Shown: in pieces, positions 19,137-27,404 of the stretch
How the letters are laid out: the number at the start of each line of letters is the position of its first letter
How positions within the stretch are numbered: the first letter of the stretch is position 1
Assembly (NCBI RefSeq): GCF_042680125.1
Contig: NZ_JBHTNY010000015.1
Reading direction: 5' to 3' (one strand)
DNA length: 64,000 bases
DNA from: Robinsoniella peoriensis
GTDB taxonomy: Bacteria; Bacillota; Clostridia; Lachnospirales; Lachnospiraceae
Position numbers and translations under genes: made by a program
Notes under the pieces: generated by a model
What the model saw: only the letters and a program-made list of their open reading frames with translations
Databases searched by the model: none
What the model was told of the DNA's origin: nothing

Positions 19137-20315
19137 ATGAAGAAAAAAGTAATTAGTGCATTATTATGTATGTCCATGGTTGCTACAATGATGGCAGGCT
19201 GCGGAAGCAGTGAAACAAAGACAACAGAAGCAGCTAAAACAGAGGCAGCGAAAACAGAAGCAGCAACAGAAGCAGGCGGCGACACAGAAGCAGCAAAATC
19301 TGAAGCAGCAACAACAGAAGCTGCAGGCGGAGAAACAGAAGCTGCCAAAACAGAAGGAAATGCTGATGTAAGTGGAAATACTTATGCAATCGTTACAAAA
19401 GCAGCAGGAAATCCTTACAATGAAAAAGAAGCTACCGGATTCCAGGAAGTAATTGATGCAGTAGGTGGAAAATGCGTAGTAAAACATCCGGAAAGTGCTA
19501 CAGCAGAAGCTCAGATTACAATGATCAACGAATTAGTTGCTCAGGGTGTTCAGTCTATTGCAATAGCAGGAAATGATTTTGATGCTCTTCAGCCAGCATT
19601 AAAAGCAGCTATGGACAAAGGCATCCAGGTATCTTCCTTAGATGCTAACGTAAATCCGGACAGCCGTAAAACATTTGTTAACCAGGCTGGTGTTGACCAG
19701 ATCGGACAGACATTAATGGATGCAGTACTTGATATCTCCGGTGGAGAAGGACAGTGGGCAATTCTTTCCGCAACAAGCCAGGCTACAAACCAGAACGCTT
19801 GGATTGAGTCTATGAAAAAAGTTATGGAAGATGAAAAATACTCCAAACTTGAATTAGTAGAAGTTGCATATGGCGATGATGAATACCAGAAATCTGTTGA
19901 CCAGACACAGGCTTTATTACAGAACTACCCAGACCTTAAAGTTATCTGCGCTCCTACAACTGTAGGTATCATGGCAGCAGCTAAAGTTATTCAGGATCAG
20001 GGCGTAGCAGGCAAAGTTAAATTAACAGGACTTGGACTTCCTTCTGAAATGGCTGATTATATCGGTGATGACGATACACATTCCTGCCCTTACATGTACT
20101 TATGGAATCCAATTGATGTAGGACGTTTATCTGCTTATACATCAATGGCATTAGTATCCGGTGAAATCACAGGCGCAGCTGGTGAGAAATTTACAGCTGG
20201 CGACATGGGCGAATACGAAATCACAGCAGCAGATGATGGCGGAACAGAAATCATCGTTGGACCTCCTTTCAAATTTGATCCATCAAACATCAATGACTGG
20301 AAATCCGTATACTAA
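19137..20315 (+). CDS. Sugar-binding lipoprotein of the importer (RhaS/LsrB-like)
   Basis: A 392-residue lipoprotein. The signal peptide ends in the lipobox M-A-G-C (Cys22). An unusual low-complexity linker of repeated T-E-A-A units follows (about 27-75), and then a periplasmic-binding-protein type 1 fold. Motifs P-T-T-V-G-I, K-L-T-G-L-G-L-P-S-E-M and C-P-Y-M-Y-L-W-N-P match the RhaS/LsrB group, which binds rhamnose or autoinducer-2. Rhamnose mutarotase downstream favours rhamnose. The start has AAGGGAGGAAAT upstream. A terminator follows 54 bases after the stop, before the mutarotase gene. The linker probably lifts the binding domain off the membrane. Confidence 0.9.
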   Translation: MKKKVISALLCMSMVATMMAGCGSSETKTTEAAKTEAAKTEAATEAGGDTEAAKSEAATTEAAGGETEAAKTEGNADVSGNTYAIVTKAAGNPYNEKEATGFQEVIDAVGGKCVVKHPESATAEAQITMINELVAQGVQSIAIAGNDFDALQPALKAAMDKGIQVSSLDANVNPDSRKTFVNQAGVDQIGQTLMDAVLDISGGEGQWAILSATSQATNQNAWIESMKKVMEDEKYSKLELVEVAYGDDEYQKSVDQTQALLQNYPDLKVICAPTTVGIMAAAKVIQDQGVAGKVKLTGLGLPSEMADYIGDDDTHSCPYMYLWNPIDVGRLSAYTSMALVSGEITGAAGEKFTAGDMGEYEITAADDGGTEIIVGPPFKFDPSNINDWKSVY

Positions 20316-20368
20316 AATTACGTAACAACTGCCAATAATAAACTTTTTCATATCATATTTTCCTTATA

Positions 20369-20412
20369 AAAAAGTCTTCTGCCTGTACCCCATACAGGTG
20401 GAGGACTTTTAA
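20369..20412 (+). terminator. Terminator after the sugar-binding lipoprotein gene
   Basis: AAAAGTC(T)TCTGCCTGTA and its near-perfect complement TACAGGTGGAGGACTTTT form a long stem around a CCCCA-type loop, ending in TTTT. It may be partial, letting some transcription reach the mutarotase gene. Confidence 0.8.
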
Positions 20413-20474
20413 ATATTATAGTTTCAATCTGAAATTTGTATGATACAATAAATTAAAAACAGGAGGTAACACAA

Positions 20475-20786
20475 ATGGTAAAAGGATTTAAAATGAAGTT
20501 GTATGAAGGAAAGGAAGAAGAATACGAAATCCGCCACAATCAGCTTTGGCCTGAGATGATAGATATGATTCATCAGTACGGCGGCAAAAACTATACAATC
20601 TTCCTGGACAAGGAGACCCTGACTTTATTCGGATATATTGAAATTGAGGATGAAGAACTCTGGGCAAAAGGGGCAGATACTGCAATCAACCGCAAATGGT
20701 GGGATTTTATGGCGGATATTATGGAGACAAATCCGGATAACAGTCCGGTATCTGTTGATTTGAAGACGGTGTTTCATTTAGATTAA
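20475..20786 (+). CDS. rhaM: L-rhamnose mutarotase
   Basis: A 103-residue cytoplasmic protein with the RhaM length and signature: E-Y-E-I-R-H-N-Q-L-W-P-E-M near 18-30 (the conserved His of R-H-x-x-x-W-P-E is catalytic in the family), Y-x-I-F-L-D and W-W-D-F-M-A-D-I-M-E-T near the end. It interconverts alpha- and beta-L-rhamnose so that the anomer used by rhamnose isomerase is available. It sits downstream of the first importer, giving the best evidence for rhamnose as that importer's substrate. AGGAGG precedes the ATG. A TACAAT box (20444-20449) without a good -35 may give a weak promoter of its own. Rhamnose isomerase, kinase and aldolase genes are not in the window. Confidence 0.95.
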   Translation: MVKGFKMKLYEGKEEEYEIRHNQLWPEMIDMIHQYGGKNYTIFLDKETLTLFGYIEIEDEELWAKGADTAINRKWWDFMADIMETNPDNSPVSVDLKTVFHLD

Positions 20787-20831
20787 AAGATGGCGATGCA
20801 AATGGAAAAGTCAATCAAATAAGTCAATTAA

Positions 20832-20875
20832 ATAGCCATGCGTCTGCAAATACTGGGGCGCATGGCTATAATTTT
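20832..20875 (+). terminator. Terminator after rhaM
   Basis: ATAGCCATGCG (20832-20842) pairs perfectly with CGCATGGCTAT (20859-20869) and is followed by AATTTT. It separates the two convergent importer operons. Confidence 0.85.
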
Positions 20876-20950
20876 GGGTAACTGAATAATCCTATAAAGA
20901 TTTACAGCCAATCCTTGTCTATAACCCAAACTCCGGCGCTGTAAGCTGTA

Positions 20951-22162
20951 TTATAATTTAGATATCCACTCAACCATATTTTCTTTGTAAAAGATATAAG
21001 GCTGTCCGGCAAGTACGGCTGTACCGTCACCGCTTTGGTAAGCTTCGTATTTCTCTTCCGGATAGTCGCGGAATGCCTTCATGGTAAATGAAGAGCCGGC
21101 TTTTCCGTCAAAAGATTTGTCCAGGGAAGCCAATGTAGAAGCTGCGGCTACGGCGCCCAGATGAATTACATCCCAGAGCATCATATAAGGGCAGACATAT
21201 GCGAAAGCATCTTCATCAGCCTTGGCAGGCATGAAAGACTGCATTTCGGATGGAAGTCCAAGACCGGTTAGTTTAATTTTACTGTTTGCAGATTTTAAAG
21301 ATTGTCCCGCTGCTGCGATACCTACGGTTGTTGGGGAGATAATGCAGTCTACTTTATTTTCTGCAATAAATGCCTGTGCCTGGGTTGTGGATTCAGTCAG
21401 GTCATCATTTCCGTATTTTTTGTCTAAGTCCGGACTTACTTTTCCGGCATATACCGGATCAGCCAATTCTTTTTCCATGGCGGCAATCCAGCTATTCTGT
21501 ACCGGAGTGTCAATGGATGCGGAAAGTACACCAAGTTTTATTTCATCCTGGGAGTAGTCACTAAGCGCTTTTGTAACTGCAGCCTTCATGTCACCGTCTT
21601 CCGGATAGTCAACTCCCAGCGTAATTAATACGCCCGCCTGTACCAGGTTAGACCCAATATCCTGAACTTCAGCCTGGTTAATGTGGGTAACGCGGTATTC
21701 CGGATTTGCTTCGGAATCAATGGAGGTAATTGGAATTCCTGCTTCTTTTGCCTTTTTAAATACTTCGTCATATCCGGTATCGCCATTTGTGGAGATGGTA
21801 ATAGAAGCAACTTTTTGTGTAATTAATTCATCCAGCAGCTGAACCTGTGCGGCTACCGTTGTTTCGGCGGGGCTTTTATAAACAGCATTCTGTCCCTCAC
21901 CCTTCATATACTCATCAAATCCTTCGAACATCAGATCACCAAAAGAGTTTCCGGTGCTTTTGAACATGAATACATGTGAACCTTCCAGAGAATCGGAGGA
22001 GCCTCCGGAAGTATTGCCATCTGCTTTTGCTGCCTGTGTTTCTGCTGTTCCGCCTGCCTCAGACCCGCTTGCTGTTGGTTTTGTTGAACTACATCCTGCT
22101 AATGATCCTAATACCATTGATACGCAAAGTCCAAGTGCTAAAAATCTTCTTACCTTTTTCAT
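20951..22162 (-). CDS. Sugar-binding lipoprotein of the second importer (RhaS/LsrB-like)
   Basis: A lipoprotein of 403 residues when begun at the ATG with GGAGG eight bases upstream (22160-22162). A longer frame starting at 22183 lacks a ribosome site. The lipobox is L-A-G-C, followed by a Ser/Gly/Ala-rich linker. The binding-protein fold shares P-T-T-V-G-I, K-L-T-G-L-G-L-P-S-E-M and C-P-Y-M-x-L-W with the lipoprotein at 19137-20315, so both belong to the same rhamnose/AI-2-like group. It is the last gene of the second importer operon and is separated from the permease by a GC-rich, hairpin-forming stretch. The substrate could be L-rhamnose or a related deoxy sugar; paralogy alone does not decide it. 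Confidence 0.9.
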   Translation of the reverse strand: MKKVRRFLALGLCVSMVLGSLAGCSSTKPTASGSEAGGTAETQAAKADGNTSGGSSDSLEGSHVFMFKSTGNSFGDLMFEGFDEYMKGEGQNAVYKSPAETTVAAQVQLLDELITQKVASITISTNGDTGYDEVFKKAKEAGIPITSIDSEANPEYRVTHINQAEVQDIGSNLVQAGVLITLGVDYPEDGDMKAAVTKALSDYSQDEIKLGVLSASIDTPVQNSWIAAMEKELADPVYAGKVSPDLDKKYGNDDLTESTTQAQAFIAENKVDCIISPTTVGIAAAGQSLKSANSKIKLTGLGLPSEMQSFMPAKADEDAFAYVCPYMMLWDVIHLGAVAAASTLASLDKSFDGKAGSSFTMKAFRDYPEEKYEAYQSGDGTAVLAGQPYIFYKENMVEWISKL

Positions 22163-22354
22163 GTTGTTATCCTCCATTTTCATTTTATTTTCCCGGGCAG
22201 TTAGCTAAACGGCCGCGCTTATGGTTTCATTTGGCGGCTGCACTGCCGCGAGGGTCAGCTTCTGCCCCCTCGTGTTGGGTTATTGACTATATATAAGCAA
22301 TATCAGGACAGATGGTCTTGCTATTGTTTATAACACAAGAGTTTTTTCTCTGCA
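22163..22354 (-). other. GC-rich intercistronic region with hairpins
   Basis: This region is clearly richer in G+C than its neighbours. CGAGGG (22249-22254) can pair with CCCTCG (22267-22272), and GCGGC (22234-22238) with GCCGC (22245-22249). No T-tract was seen. The position between the last permease and the binding-protein gene suggests an mRNA-stabilising or processing structure that allows more binding protein than permease. Confidence 0.45.
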
Positions 22355-23614
22355 TCAGGAAAAGCGCTGCTTCGCCTTTTTTGTTTCTTCTTTTAGTTCT
22401 AATTTCAGGGATGCCGATGTTTCTTTACATTTTGTCTGGACAGTTACAATCTTTTCTTCATATTTTTTTATTTTTGCCGCTTTTTCCGGTTCACTTAATT
22501 TTTCGTCCTTCTTAATCTGCGCAATTAATGTTTTCATGGTCTTAACTTCTTCCAGCGCTTTTAAGTTTACTGCTTCAATATTTTTGTTATTTGAATAAAG
22601 TATCATCAGCTTGATGTTTTCGATCAGCTGTTTATTAACGTTAGGTATCAGTACGGCAATAATTAATATAAAACCGGTTAATATTTTGCGGGAGTTGGCA
22701 TCCACACCCATTAATCCCAGTGTATAAATGAGAAAAGCCATAATAAGCGTACCAATCACAGGTCCATATACTTTGCCTTTTCCTCCGTTCGTTGAGACAC
22801 CGCCAAGTACACAAATTGCAATAGCATCTAACTCATAACCGGTGCCCATGGTGGAACTTACACCGCCGCCCATACGACCCACAAAAAATATGGAAGCAAT
22901 TCCTGCCATAACTCCCATTAAAACAAAAATAACCATTTTGGTATGCTCTACACTAATACCGGAATAGGTGGCTACCGTAGCATTATTGCCGATAATGTAT
23001 AACTTTCGCCCAAAGGATGAACGGTGAAGAAACAGTACAAAAATTGCAGCCATCAGTAAAAACAGTAATAACGCAACCGGTATGCCAATAATATTCAGCC
23101 ATGCGATATCCGTATAAAATTTTGGAAAATGCTTTAAAACGTTTACATCCAGAATAATTTTTACAATTCCGCGAAAGAGCATGGAGGTAGAAATGGTAAC
23201 AATAACTGCAGGCATTTTTATGTAAGCAATCAAAAATCCGTTAAATGCACCGCATACACCTCCGGCAGCAATTCCAAATAATACACTTAAGATCATTGGG
23301 ATACCGGCATCCATGCTTAAACCGGTAACCATAGAAGCAACAATCATGATTGCTGCAACGGATACATCAATGTCTCCAAGCATAAGTACGAAGATCATAC
23401 CCAATACAAGCGGGGACAGATCCATACCGGATTGAATAATGGACTGAATGGTACCGGCGGAAAAGTAAAGTCCGGGTCTGGTAGCCATTAGCACCAGATT
23501 AATTGCTAGTAAAATATAGACAAGTATCATTTCCCACTTAACCAAAAACCGGGATAATTTAAATTTTTCTTTCACCGCCAGATCTCTGGCAGGTGTCTTA
23601 AGTTCGCCGCTCAT
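22355..23614 (-). CDS. Sugar ABC permease with long charged C-terminal tail
   Basis: A 419-residue CUT2 permease. The membrane part (about 30-335) carries L-G-D-I-D-V-S near 80 and G-G-V-S-T-N-G-G-K-G near 270, as in its paralogue at 18051-19064. That paralogue ends shortly after P-N-I-N, whereas this one continues for about 80 residues of Lys/Glu-rich, heptad-like sequence (K-A-L-E-E-V-K ... K-A-A-K-I-K-K-Y-E-E-K-I). The tail is predicted cytoplasmic and probably helical or coiled-coil. Its start overlaps the previous permease stop by one base (TAATG). The tail may be a regulatory or assembly element; no known domain was recognised. Confidence 0.88.
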   Translation of the reverse strand: MSGELKTPARDLAVKEKFKLSRFLVKWEMILVYILLAINLVLMATRPGLYFSAGTIQSIIQSGMDLSPLVLGMIFVLMLGDIDVSVAAIMIVASMVTGLSMDAGIPMILSVLFGIAAGGVCGAFNGFLIAYIKMPAVIVTISTSMLFRGIVKIILDVNVLKHFPKFYTDIAWLNIIGIPVALLLFLLMAAIFVLFLHRSSFGRKLYIIGNNATVATYSGISVEHTKMVIFVLMGVMAGIASIFFVGRMGGGVSSTMGTGYELDAIAICVLGGVSTNGGKGKVYGPVIGTLIMAFLIYTLGLMGVDANSRKILTGFILIIAVLIPNVNKQLIENIKLMILYSNNKNIEAVNLKALEEVKTMKTLIAQIKKDEKLSEPEKAAKIKKYEEKIVTVQTKCKETSASLKLELKEETKKAKQRFS

Positions 23615-24618
23615 TATATCAAAGCACCCCTTTCCTTTAAAACTCTTTTTTCAGAGGAGCGCAGTGTAAATAAATTAATTGCTACAGCAATAATTATGAT
23701 TGCACCCTGGATGGCATCTTGCCACACACTAAGTCCCGGGAGTAAACTGATGAAATAGGTTATTACGCTCATCATCAAAAATCCTATAATTACACCGTCT
23801 ATCTTACCTCTTCCGCCGGTGATGCTGACACCGCCCAGAATACAAATGGCAATGGCCTGCATTTCATAACCCTCACCCATGCCATAATAGCAGATTGAGT
23901 AATTTGCGGTGTAAAGCATTCCGGACAGTCCGGCAAGTGCACCACAGATTGTAAATGCCATAAAGGTAACCCTGGCTTCTTTGATACCGGCAACTTTAGC
24001 TGATTCCCGGTTTGTACCAATGGCATAAATACGTCTGCCGTAAGAGGTATAGCCAAGAAAAATACCGGCAAGTACAAAGATTACGATTACAAACCATAAA
24101 ATATTATAGATACCAAGGAACTGACCGGAAGCAAAGGTAACGTAATTATCTGTAAACTGGTGAGGAAACCACCAGTTGCCTCCGCTGCAGAGAAATGCCA
24201 GTCCGCGGAAAATATACATGGTACCTAGCGTTGCAATCATGGGGACCATTTTTAAATAACCTACGATAAATCCATTAAAAGCACCACATAAAATACCGAC
24301 TGCAATACCCAGAATAACCCAGACGATTCCCGGGATATTCTGATAGCTGTTCATCAGAGAGGAGCAGATAACTCCGGCTAAACTTAACGTAGATGCTACA
24401 GATAAGTCAATCCCTCCTGTGATGATAACCATCATCATCCCTACTGCGAGAAGTGCATATACGGCATTGTTTCGCAGCATGTTCAGTATTGAAGTTAAGG
24501 AGTACATGGAAGGTGTGATAAAAGCAGCTGCGGCCAGCAGTACAGCAAATCCAACCAAAAGTCCAAAGTTTCTGTTGCCTGTAATTTTTTCCATAAATGT
24601 ATTTTTATCCGACTTCAT
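23614..24618 (-). CDS. Sugar ABC permease (RbsC-type), second importer
   Basis: A 334-residue multi-pass membrane protein with G-G-I-D-L-S-V-A-S near 68 and G-G-V-S-I-T-G-G-R-G near 260, the CUT2 permease signatures. It pairs with the tailed permease that follows with a one-base overlap and lies three bases after the ATPase stop. It is closely related to the permease at 17047-18048, in line with duplication of a whole operon. Confidence 0.91.
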   Translation of the reverse strand: MKSDKNTFMEKITGNRNFGLLVGFAVLLAAAAFITPSMYSLTSILNMLRNNAVYALLAVGMMMVIITGGIDLSVASTLSLAGVICSSLMNSYQNIPGIVWVILGIAVGILCGAFNGFIVGYLKMVPMIATLGTMYIFRGLAFLCSGGNWWFPHQFTDNYVTFASGQFLGIYNILWFVIVIFVLAGIFLGYTSYGRRIYAIGTNRESAKVAGIKEARVTFMAFTICGALAGLSGMLYTANYSICYYGMGEGYEMQAIAICILGGVSITGGRGKIDGVIIGFLMMSVITYFISLLPGLSVWQDAIQGAIIIIAVAINLFTLRSSEKRVLKERGALI

Positions 24619-24621
24619 CTC

Positions 24622-26130
24622 TTACTCCTCCTTTCCGTCTTTGTTTTTTAAAGAAGCTTCCAGAATCATTTCCTGAGTAGTTCCGCCAGACTCAAACTGA
24701 CCGGTGACACGTCCGGACTTCATAACTACAATACGGTCTGCCATTCCAAGTACTTCCGGCATTTCGGAAGAAACCATGATAATGGCATATCCATTTGCTG
24801 CAAGCTCATTCATAATTTCATATATAGAATATTTAGCGCCCACGTCAATGCCCTTAGTGGGCTCATCTAAGATCAGAACCTTTAAATCACAGCTCAGTAA
24901 CTTTGCAAATACTACTTTTTGCTGATTACCGCCGGATAAAGAGGAGGGTGGCGCGCTGATATCTTTTGCTTTTAACTGAATCTTCTGGCATAAAGCAATG
25001 GCATTTTTCATTTCATCCTCTTCCTGTAAAAGAATGCCTTTTGTAAACTTTTTCATTACGGCGGAGGAAACATTTTGGTAAATAGGAAGTTCATTCACAA
25101 GCCCCTGTATCTGCCGGTCCTCCGGAAGCAGTCCAATTCCATACTGCAACGCATCAATGGGGGTGCGGATTTTAACTTCTTTTCCTTCCAGTTTAATCGA
25201 ACCGGAATCTGGTTTCATAATACCAAAGATGTTCTGACATACTTCTGTTCTTCCAGCGCCAACAAGTCCTGTAAGTGCCAGTATTTCCCCTTTTCGCACC
25301 TGAAAGGAAACATTTTTAAAGTAACCTTCTTTTGACAGGTTTTCTATTTCCAGTACAACATCTTCGATTTTGGAGTTTTTGGTGGGGTACATCTGACTTA
25401 GTTCACGCCCTACCATTTCTGCTATCAGCTTCTGATTGGAGATTTTGTCCACATCCCAGCTGCCTATGTACCTGGAATCCCGGAATACCGTAACCCGGCT
25501 TGCCAACCGATACATGTCTTCAAATTTATGTGTAATAAATATAATGGATACGCCTTCATCTCTTAAACGTTCCGCAATCTGGTACAGTTGTTCGCATTCT
25601 GTTCTGGTTAAAGATGCCGTAGGCTCATCCATAATCAGAATGCGTGCATCTCTGGACAGCGCCTTTGCTATTTCTACCAGCTGCTGCTGGGCTACACTGA
25701 GAGCTCCCATAGGTTTGCTGACATCAATTTCTCCGCTGAGCGGCAGAATCAGTTCTTTCGCTCTTTGGGTCATTAGCTTCCAGTTATACAAACCAGCTTT
25801 ATTTTTGAGCTCCTGACCCATAAAAATATTTTCAGTCACCGATAAATCAGGAAATGCAGTTACATGCTGGTAGATAGCTGCAATTCCCAGCTTGGCGGAA
25901 TCAGCAGTGGAGCGCAGGGTGATCTTCTCACCCTCCAGAAGCATAATACCGCTGTCCGGTTGATGAACCCCGGTTATGACTTTAATAAATGTAGATTTTC
26001 CGGCTCCATTTTCGCCCATAAGAGCATGTATCTCACCTCTCTTAAGTTGAAAGTGAACACCATTCAATGCTGTTACTCCGCCGAAGGTTTTTACAACGTC
26101 TTTCAACTCTAAGATAAAATCATTCATCAT
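24622..26130 (-). CDS. Sugar ABC importer ATPase, two-domain, second importer
   Basis: A 502-residue double ABC ATPase (Walker A G-E-N-G-A-G-K-S-T; signature L-S-G-G-N-Q-Q-K-V; Walker B L-I-L-D-E-P-T-K-G-I-D-V). The start is placed at ATG-ATG (26130/26127) after AAAGGGGAAT, where homology to the ATPase at 15523 begins. An open frame reaching 26247 lacks family similarity and ribosome signals. It leads the minus-strand operon ATPase-permease-permease-lipoprotein. A promoter candidate and two direct operator-like repeats lie just upstream, shared with the divergent AraC gene. Confidence 0.92.
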   Translation of the reverse strand: MMNDFILELKDVVKTFGGVTALNGVHFQLKRGEIHALMGENGAGKSTFIKVITGVHQPDSGIMLLEGEKITLRSTADSAKLGIAAIYQHVTAFPDLSVTENIFMGQELKNKAGLYNWKLMTQRAKELILPLSGEIDVSKPMGALSVAQQQLVEIAKALSRDARILIMDEPTASLTRTECEQLYQIAERLRDEGVSIIFITHKFEDMYRLASRVTVFRDSRYIGSWDVDKISNQKLIAEMVGRELSQMYPTKNSKIEDVVLEIENLSKEGYFKNVSFQVRKGEILALTGLVGAGRTEVCQNIFGIMKPDSGSIKLEGKEVKIRTPIDALQYGIGLLPEDRQIQGLVNELPIYQNVSSAVMKKFTKGILLQEEDEMKNAIALCQKIQLKAKDISAPPSSLSGGNQQKVVFAKLLSCDLKVLILDEPTKGIDVGAKYSIYEIMNELAANGYAIIMVSSEMPEVLGMADRIVVMKSGRVTGQFESGGTTQEMILEASLKNKDGKEE

Positions 26131-26192
26131 TATTCCCCTTTCCCTTATTAATTTTTTGTGGTACTGTGTGTTGTGATCGTTGTGATAAGCAT

Positions 26193-26220
26193 ATACTACC
26201 CCGATTTTTTTGTTTTTCAA
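26193..26220 (-). promoter_or_regulatory. Promoter candidate of the second importer
   Basis: Read on the minus strand, TTGAAA (26220-26215), a 16-base spacer and TAGTAT (26198-26193). The -10 is weak, as expected for an activated promoter. The AraC-type direct repeats abut the -35 box. Confidence 0.55.
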
Positions 26221-26255
26221 TATCAAAAATTGTTTTTCTGCTATCAAAAATTGTT
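26221..26255. promoter_or_regulatory. Direct-repeat operator, probably for the adjacent AraC regulator
   Basis: TATCAAAAATTGTT occurs twice without mismatch at 26221-26234 and 26242-26255. The 21-base spacing (two helical turns) is typical of AraC-family half-sites. The repeats end exactly at the -35 box of the importer promoter, the position of a class II activator site, and lie 26 bases from the -35 of the AraC gene. Confidence 0.7.
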
Positions 26256-26280
26256 ATTTTGGACTATCTTACTATTATTT

Positions 26281-26309
26281 TTGAAAAAATAAAGGATTTA
26301 TTATATAAT
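26281..26309 (+). promoter_or_regulatory. Promoter of the AraC-type regulator
   Basis: TTGAAA (26281-26286), a 17-base spacer and perfect TATAAT (26304-26309). It lies 69 bases before the proposed GTG start. Confidence 0.7.
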
Positions 26310-26377
26310 TTTTAAATGAATGTTAACTCATGACGAAAAAAGTTAACAATACAGTTTTTAATTGGAGGGTCTTCATT

Positions 26378-27232
26378 GTGATATTACCTAAAAGAAATTT
26401 ACCGGATCATTACACAAAAAGAACAAATCTAATTTCCCACCAGACTGAGAGCCTGCCATTCTATGTAAAAGAATGTGGATTCTGCAATGAAAAAAAATTT
26501 ATTCTGGGAAATGCAAATAACTATTATGATTATATTTTATTATATTCCGTTTCGGGAGTTGTCCGGTTCACAAAAAACCAAAGCACCCAGTATATCTACC
26601 AGGATAATGTCGTAATTTCTTCCTGCAATACGCCGCTTACATTCACCCGTACAAGTAAAAACTGGGAGTATTTCTATATTATAATCCGGGGTACACATGC
26701 AAAACTATATTACAATCTGGTGAGAAATAAGTCCAGTATAATCCCAACCGACAGACTGAGCAGCATTCTGGACCTGTTTTTAGAAATGAGCCAGATAACC
26801 TTTAAGAAAGAAGTTCTGGATGATATGCAGGCAAGCCTGATTATACATAATATTTTTTTTGAATTGTATAAAATATCCAACAGTATTTTAGAAACCAAAA
26901 AGATAACACCCGTACAGGAGACAGTAGTAAATCTTTCCCTGAAATATATAGCCGGTAATTATAAAAATGATCTGGATGTGGATACGATCTGCAACGAAGT
27001 AAGCTTTTCAAAATATTATTTTTGCAAGCTGTTTAAAGATCATATGGGAATGACAATACACCAGTACGTAAACGAATACCGGGTTAATAAATCAAAAGAA
27101 CTACTGACTTACTCAAAATTGTCCATAAATGCAATAGCAAAGTCTGTGGGATTTAAGAATACGCTGACATACAGCAGATGTTTTGAGCGGTTTACGCATA
27201 TGACGCCAAGTGAATATCGGAAGAATTTTTAA
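26378..27232 (+). CDS. AraC-family transcriptional regulator
   Basis: A regulator of 284 residues when begun at GTG 26378, which has GGAGG nine bases upstream. An ATG at 26330 in the same frame lacks a ribosome site. The N-terminal part resembles the cupin sugar-sensing domain of AraC proteins (Y-L-Y-S-V-S-G-V-V-R-F ... F-T-R-T-S-K-N-W-E-Y-F). The C-terminal 100 residues are the double helix-turn-helix (D-L-D-V-D-T-I-C-N-E-V-S-F-S-K-Y-Y-F; ends H-M-T-P-S-E-Y-R-K-N-F). It is divergent from the second importer, and perfect 14-base direct repeats lie between them, so it most likely activates that importer in response to its sugar. Confidence 0.9.
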   Translation: MILPKRNLPDHYTKRTNLISHQTESLPFYVKECGFCNEKKFILGNANNYYDYILLYSVSGVVRFTKNQSTQYIYQDNVVISSCNTPLTFTRTSKNWEYFYIIIRGTHAKLYYNLVRNKSSIIPTDRLSSILDLFLEMSQITFKKEVLDDMQASLIIHNIFFELYKISNSILETKKITPVQETVVNLSLKYIAGNYKNDLDVDTICNEVSFSKYYFCKLFKDHMGMTIHQYVNEYRVNKSKELLTYSKLSINAIAKSVGFKNTLTYSRCFERFTHMTPSEYRKNF

Positions 27233-27257
27233 GAAATTAGATGTTATTATATATAAT
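27229..27257 (+). promoter_or_regulatory. Promoter candidate of the small toxin gene
   Basis: TTAAGA (27229-27234), 17 bases and TATAAT (27252-27257). It overlaps the stop region of the AraC gene. Confidence 0.5.
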
Positions 27258-27313
27258 AAGATGCATACAGGGTGATGCTGACCTTCATTTTACATAGAAT
27301 GGAGGTGATGTCT

Positions 27314-27400
27314 ATGAAACATTTCGATTTCAAGGATTTAATGGCATTTGGAATGTTTATTATAGGATTACTGACGTTCATTTATATGATCTGTCATTAA
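27314..27400 (+). CDS. Holin-like small membrane toxin of a type I toxin-antitoxin pair
   Basis: This 28-residue peptide begins M-K-H-F-D-F-K-D and has one hydrophobic helix (residues 9-27, containing L-M-A-F-G-M-F-I-I-G-L-L-T-F-I-Y). It matches the short putative holin-like toxin family (TxpA/Hol_Tox type) in size, the A-F-G-M-F core and the F/L-L-T-F/Y-I motif. The start has a strong GGAGGTGATG site 6-10 bases upstream. The locus has the expected architecture: toxin message, then a bidirectional terminator, then a minus-strand RNA running back across it. Such peptides depolarise the membrane when their antisense RNA is lost. Function is inferred from the family. Confidence 0.8.
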   Translation: MKHFDFKDLMAFGMFIIGLLTFIYMICH

Positions 27401-27404
27401 TGAA

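Noticed and set aside
19164..19487. Cys/Phe/Ser-rich open frame opposite the lipoprotein gene
   Set aside because: It is the antisense of the T-E-A-A repeat linker; the odd composition is explained by the repeat.
26131..26247. N-terminal extension of the second importer ATPase (39 codons)
   Set aside because: It has no similarity to the paralogue, no ribosome site, and overlaps the promoter and operator region; the start after AAAGGGGAAT is better.
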